From NCBI GenBank assembly GCA_903838035.1, contig CAILWW010000099.1, positions 1 to 36,001 of the forward strand: a stretch of DNA of 36,001 nucleotides, read 5' to 3'. Origin of the DNA: an uncultured Actinomycetes bacterium. GTDB lineage: Bacteria; Actinomycetota; Actinomycetes; Nanopelagicales; Nanopelagicaceae. Both the position numbers and the translations under genes were made by a program. This document shows positions 35,451 to 36,001 of the stretch, in pieces (position 1 is the stretch's first letter; each line of letters starts with the position of its first letter). A model generated the notes under the pieces. The model did not search any database. It was not told where the DNA came from and saw only the letters and a program-made list of their open reading frames with translations.

Positions 35451-35882
35451 GCTCTCCTGTCGTGGGTGATCGGCTTTATGCCGCGCATATTGAGAATGAC
35501 GATCAAGCCCGCACCGATAACAATAGAGGTATCTGCCAGGTTAAATATCGGCCAATGCGGGAGTTCTATCCAGTCAATAACACGCCCCTGCAGTGGCGAG
35601 CTCGCTCTAAAAACTCGATCAATCTCATTTCCGAGAATTCCGCCGATAACAAAACCAAGGGCAACAGCCCAAGGGCTCGAGGTAATGCGCGTACTCCACC
35701 AGAGCAGAATGAGAATGACCAAGAAGCCAAAGAGAGTAAGAAATATGGTTTTGCCGGTTGCCAAATTAAAGGCCGCACCTGAGTTGGAGGCCAAATGGAA
35801 TTGAAGTAAAGCGCCAAGAATTCGAACAGGTTTATCTGAGAGATATTTCAGGGCAATGCTCTTGGTGATGTAATCGGTGGTG
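35447..35882 (-). CDS. lspA: Signal peptidase II (lipoprotein signal peptidase), 5' end replaced
   Basis: LspA cleaves the signal peptide of diacylated prolipoproteins after Lgt has acted. The native part, about 145 residues, starts at TDYITKSIALKYLSD, equivalent to the conserved D-x-x-T-K at the end of the first span. It includes LASNSGAAFNLATGK, then GNEIDRVF and FNLADTSI with the two catalytic Asp residues, and a short basic tail. The first membrane span and the real start codon are missing. From base 35883 rightwards the sequence is the antisense of the MFS gene, so the frame continues to an ATG at 35989 with 35 foreign residues. The stop overlaps rluD. The core gene is certain; the N-terminus shown here is not authentic. 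Confidence 0.93.
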
Positions 35883-36001
35883 CTTGGATTTACCGCTCCT
35901 CCAATTAATCTCTCCGTGCGTCCGCTTTGGAAAATTACGGTGCCCTCAGATTTACTCAGAAGCGCGCTCGCAATCGATACCGCGATCATGAATACAGTGG
36001 G
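35883..36001 (+). repeat. 119-bp direct repeat, copy B, fused to lspA at the window end
   Basis: Identical over all 119 bases to 5286-5404 in the MFS gene, same orientation. It begins abruptly two codons before the conserved LspA Asp and runs to the last base. As part of a plus-strand gene it would encode MFS residues from about 109 onward without a start. It is out of context here, and suggests a chimeric join or the edge of a duplication. Confidence 0.97.

Noticed and set aside
35447-35989. Taking the full 180-codon frame as authentic lspA
   Set aside because: Residues 1-35 are antisense MFS sequence with no membrane span, whereas LspA needs its first span just before the conserved Asp.
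1-36001. CRISPR arrays, insertion sequences, phage genes, integrases, rRNA genes
   Set aside because: No regularly spaced repeats, transposase or integrase motifs, terminal inverted repeats or rRNA sequence were seen; apart from the 119-base repeat the window is ordinary chromosome.
5286-36001. A 30.6-kb circular plasmid or phage implied by the direct repeats
   Set aside because: The segment carries essential chromosomal genes in conserved actinobacterial order and no replication or mobility gene, and the left flank runs continuously through the first repeat copy.

Overview
The window reads as a piece of the chromosome of a streamlined, medium-GC actinobacterium. A planktonic freshwater lineage such as Nanopelagicales (acI) is my best guess. 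The evidence is a PriA-type HisA, a four-S1-domain RpsA, a DnaE with an intact PHP domain, an ANTAR response regulator of the PdtaR type, an actinobacterial GltBD, and very tight packing with many 1-, 4- and 8-bp gene overlaps and no gene-free stretch above about 190 bases. From memory, the order lspA-rluD-dnaE-hisDCBHAFI-lgt-gltBD-pyk-ANTAR regulator-liv operon-polA-rpsA-coaE-uvrBA is the conserved core order of Streptomyces and, with gaps, Mycobacterium. The genus is inference.

Layout from left to right; almost everything is on the minus strand, so transcription runs right to left. Positions 1-4844 hold DNA repair and translation genes (uvrA partial, uvrB, coaE, rpsA). Positions 4962-9233 hold a plus-strand MFS transporter, minus-strand polA and a plus-strand hotdog thioesterase. 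Positions 9240-14024 are a complete branched-chain amino-acid type ABC uptake operon (livF, livG, livM, livH, livK). Positions 14212-16360 hold the ANTAR regulator, a tRNA-Leu and pyruvate kinase. Positions 16388-22358 encode glutamate synthase. Positions 22536-25444 hold a VIT1-type metal transporter, lgt, a DsbA-like protein, a MauE/DoxX-like protein and a 62-residue membrane protein. Positions 25448-30921 are the histidine operon. Positions 30928-35882 hold dnaE, rluD and a 5'-broken lspA.

The genes supply repair (UvrA/B, PolA), replication (DnaE), nitrogen and amino-acid supply (Liv uptake, GltBD, His synthesis) and lipoprotein maturation (Lgt, LspA). Gene starts show a recurring architecture. 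At least eight genes have a TAnnnT box 6 or 7 bases before the start codon with usually no convincing Shine-Dalgarno, which is the signature of leaderless mRNAs. In three places the stop codon of the upstream gene forms the first three bases of that box.

The points most worth a second look are these: (1) the last 119 bases are an exact direct copy of the interior of the MFS gene at 5286-5404 and replace the N-terminus of lspA, so this is an assembly chimera or a rearrangement junction; (2) the ANTAR regulator starts one base after the discriminator base of a CCA-less tRNA-Leu, so tRNA 3' processing could itself create a near-leaderless mRNA; (3) that tRNA-Leu(CAA) has a short variable loop; (4) a PHO-box-like tandem repeat lies inside the livK promoter; (5) lgt seems to need a non-canonical start codon.
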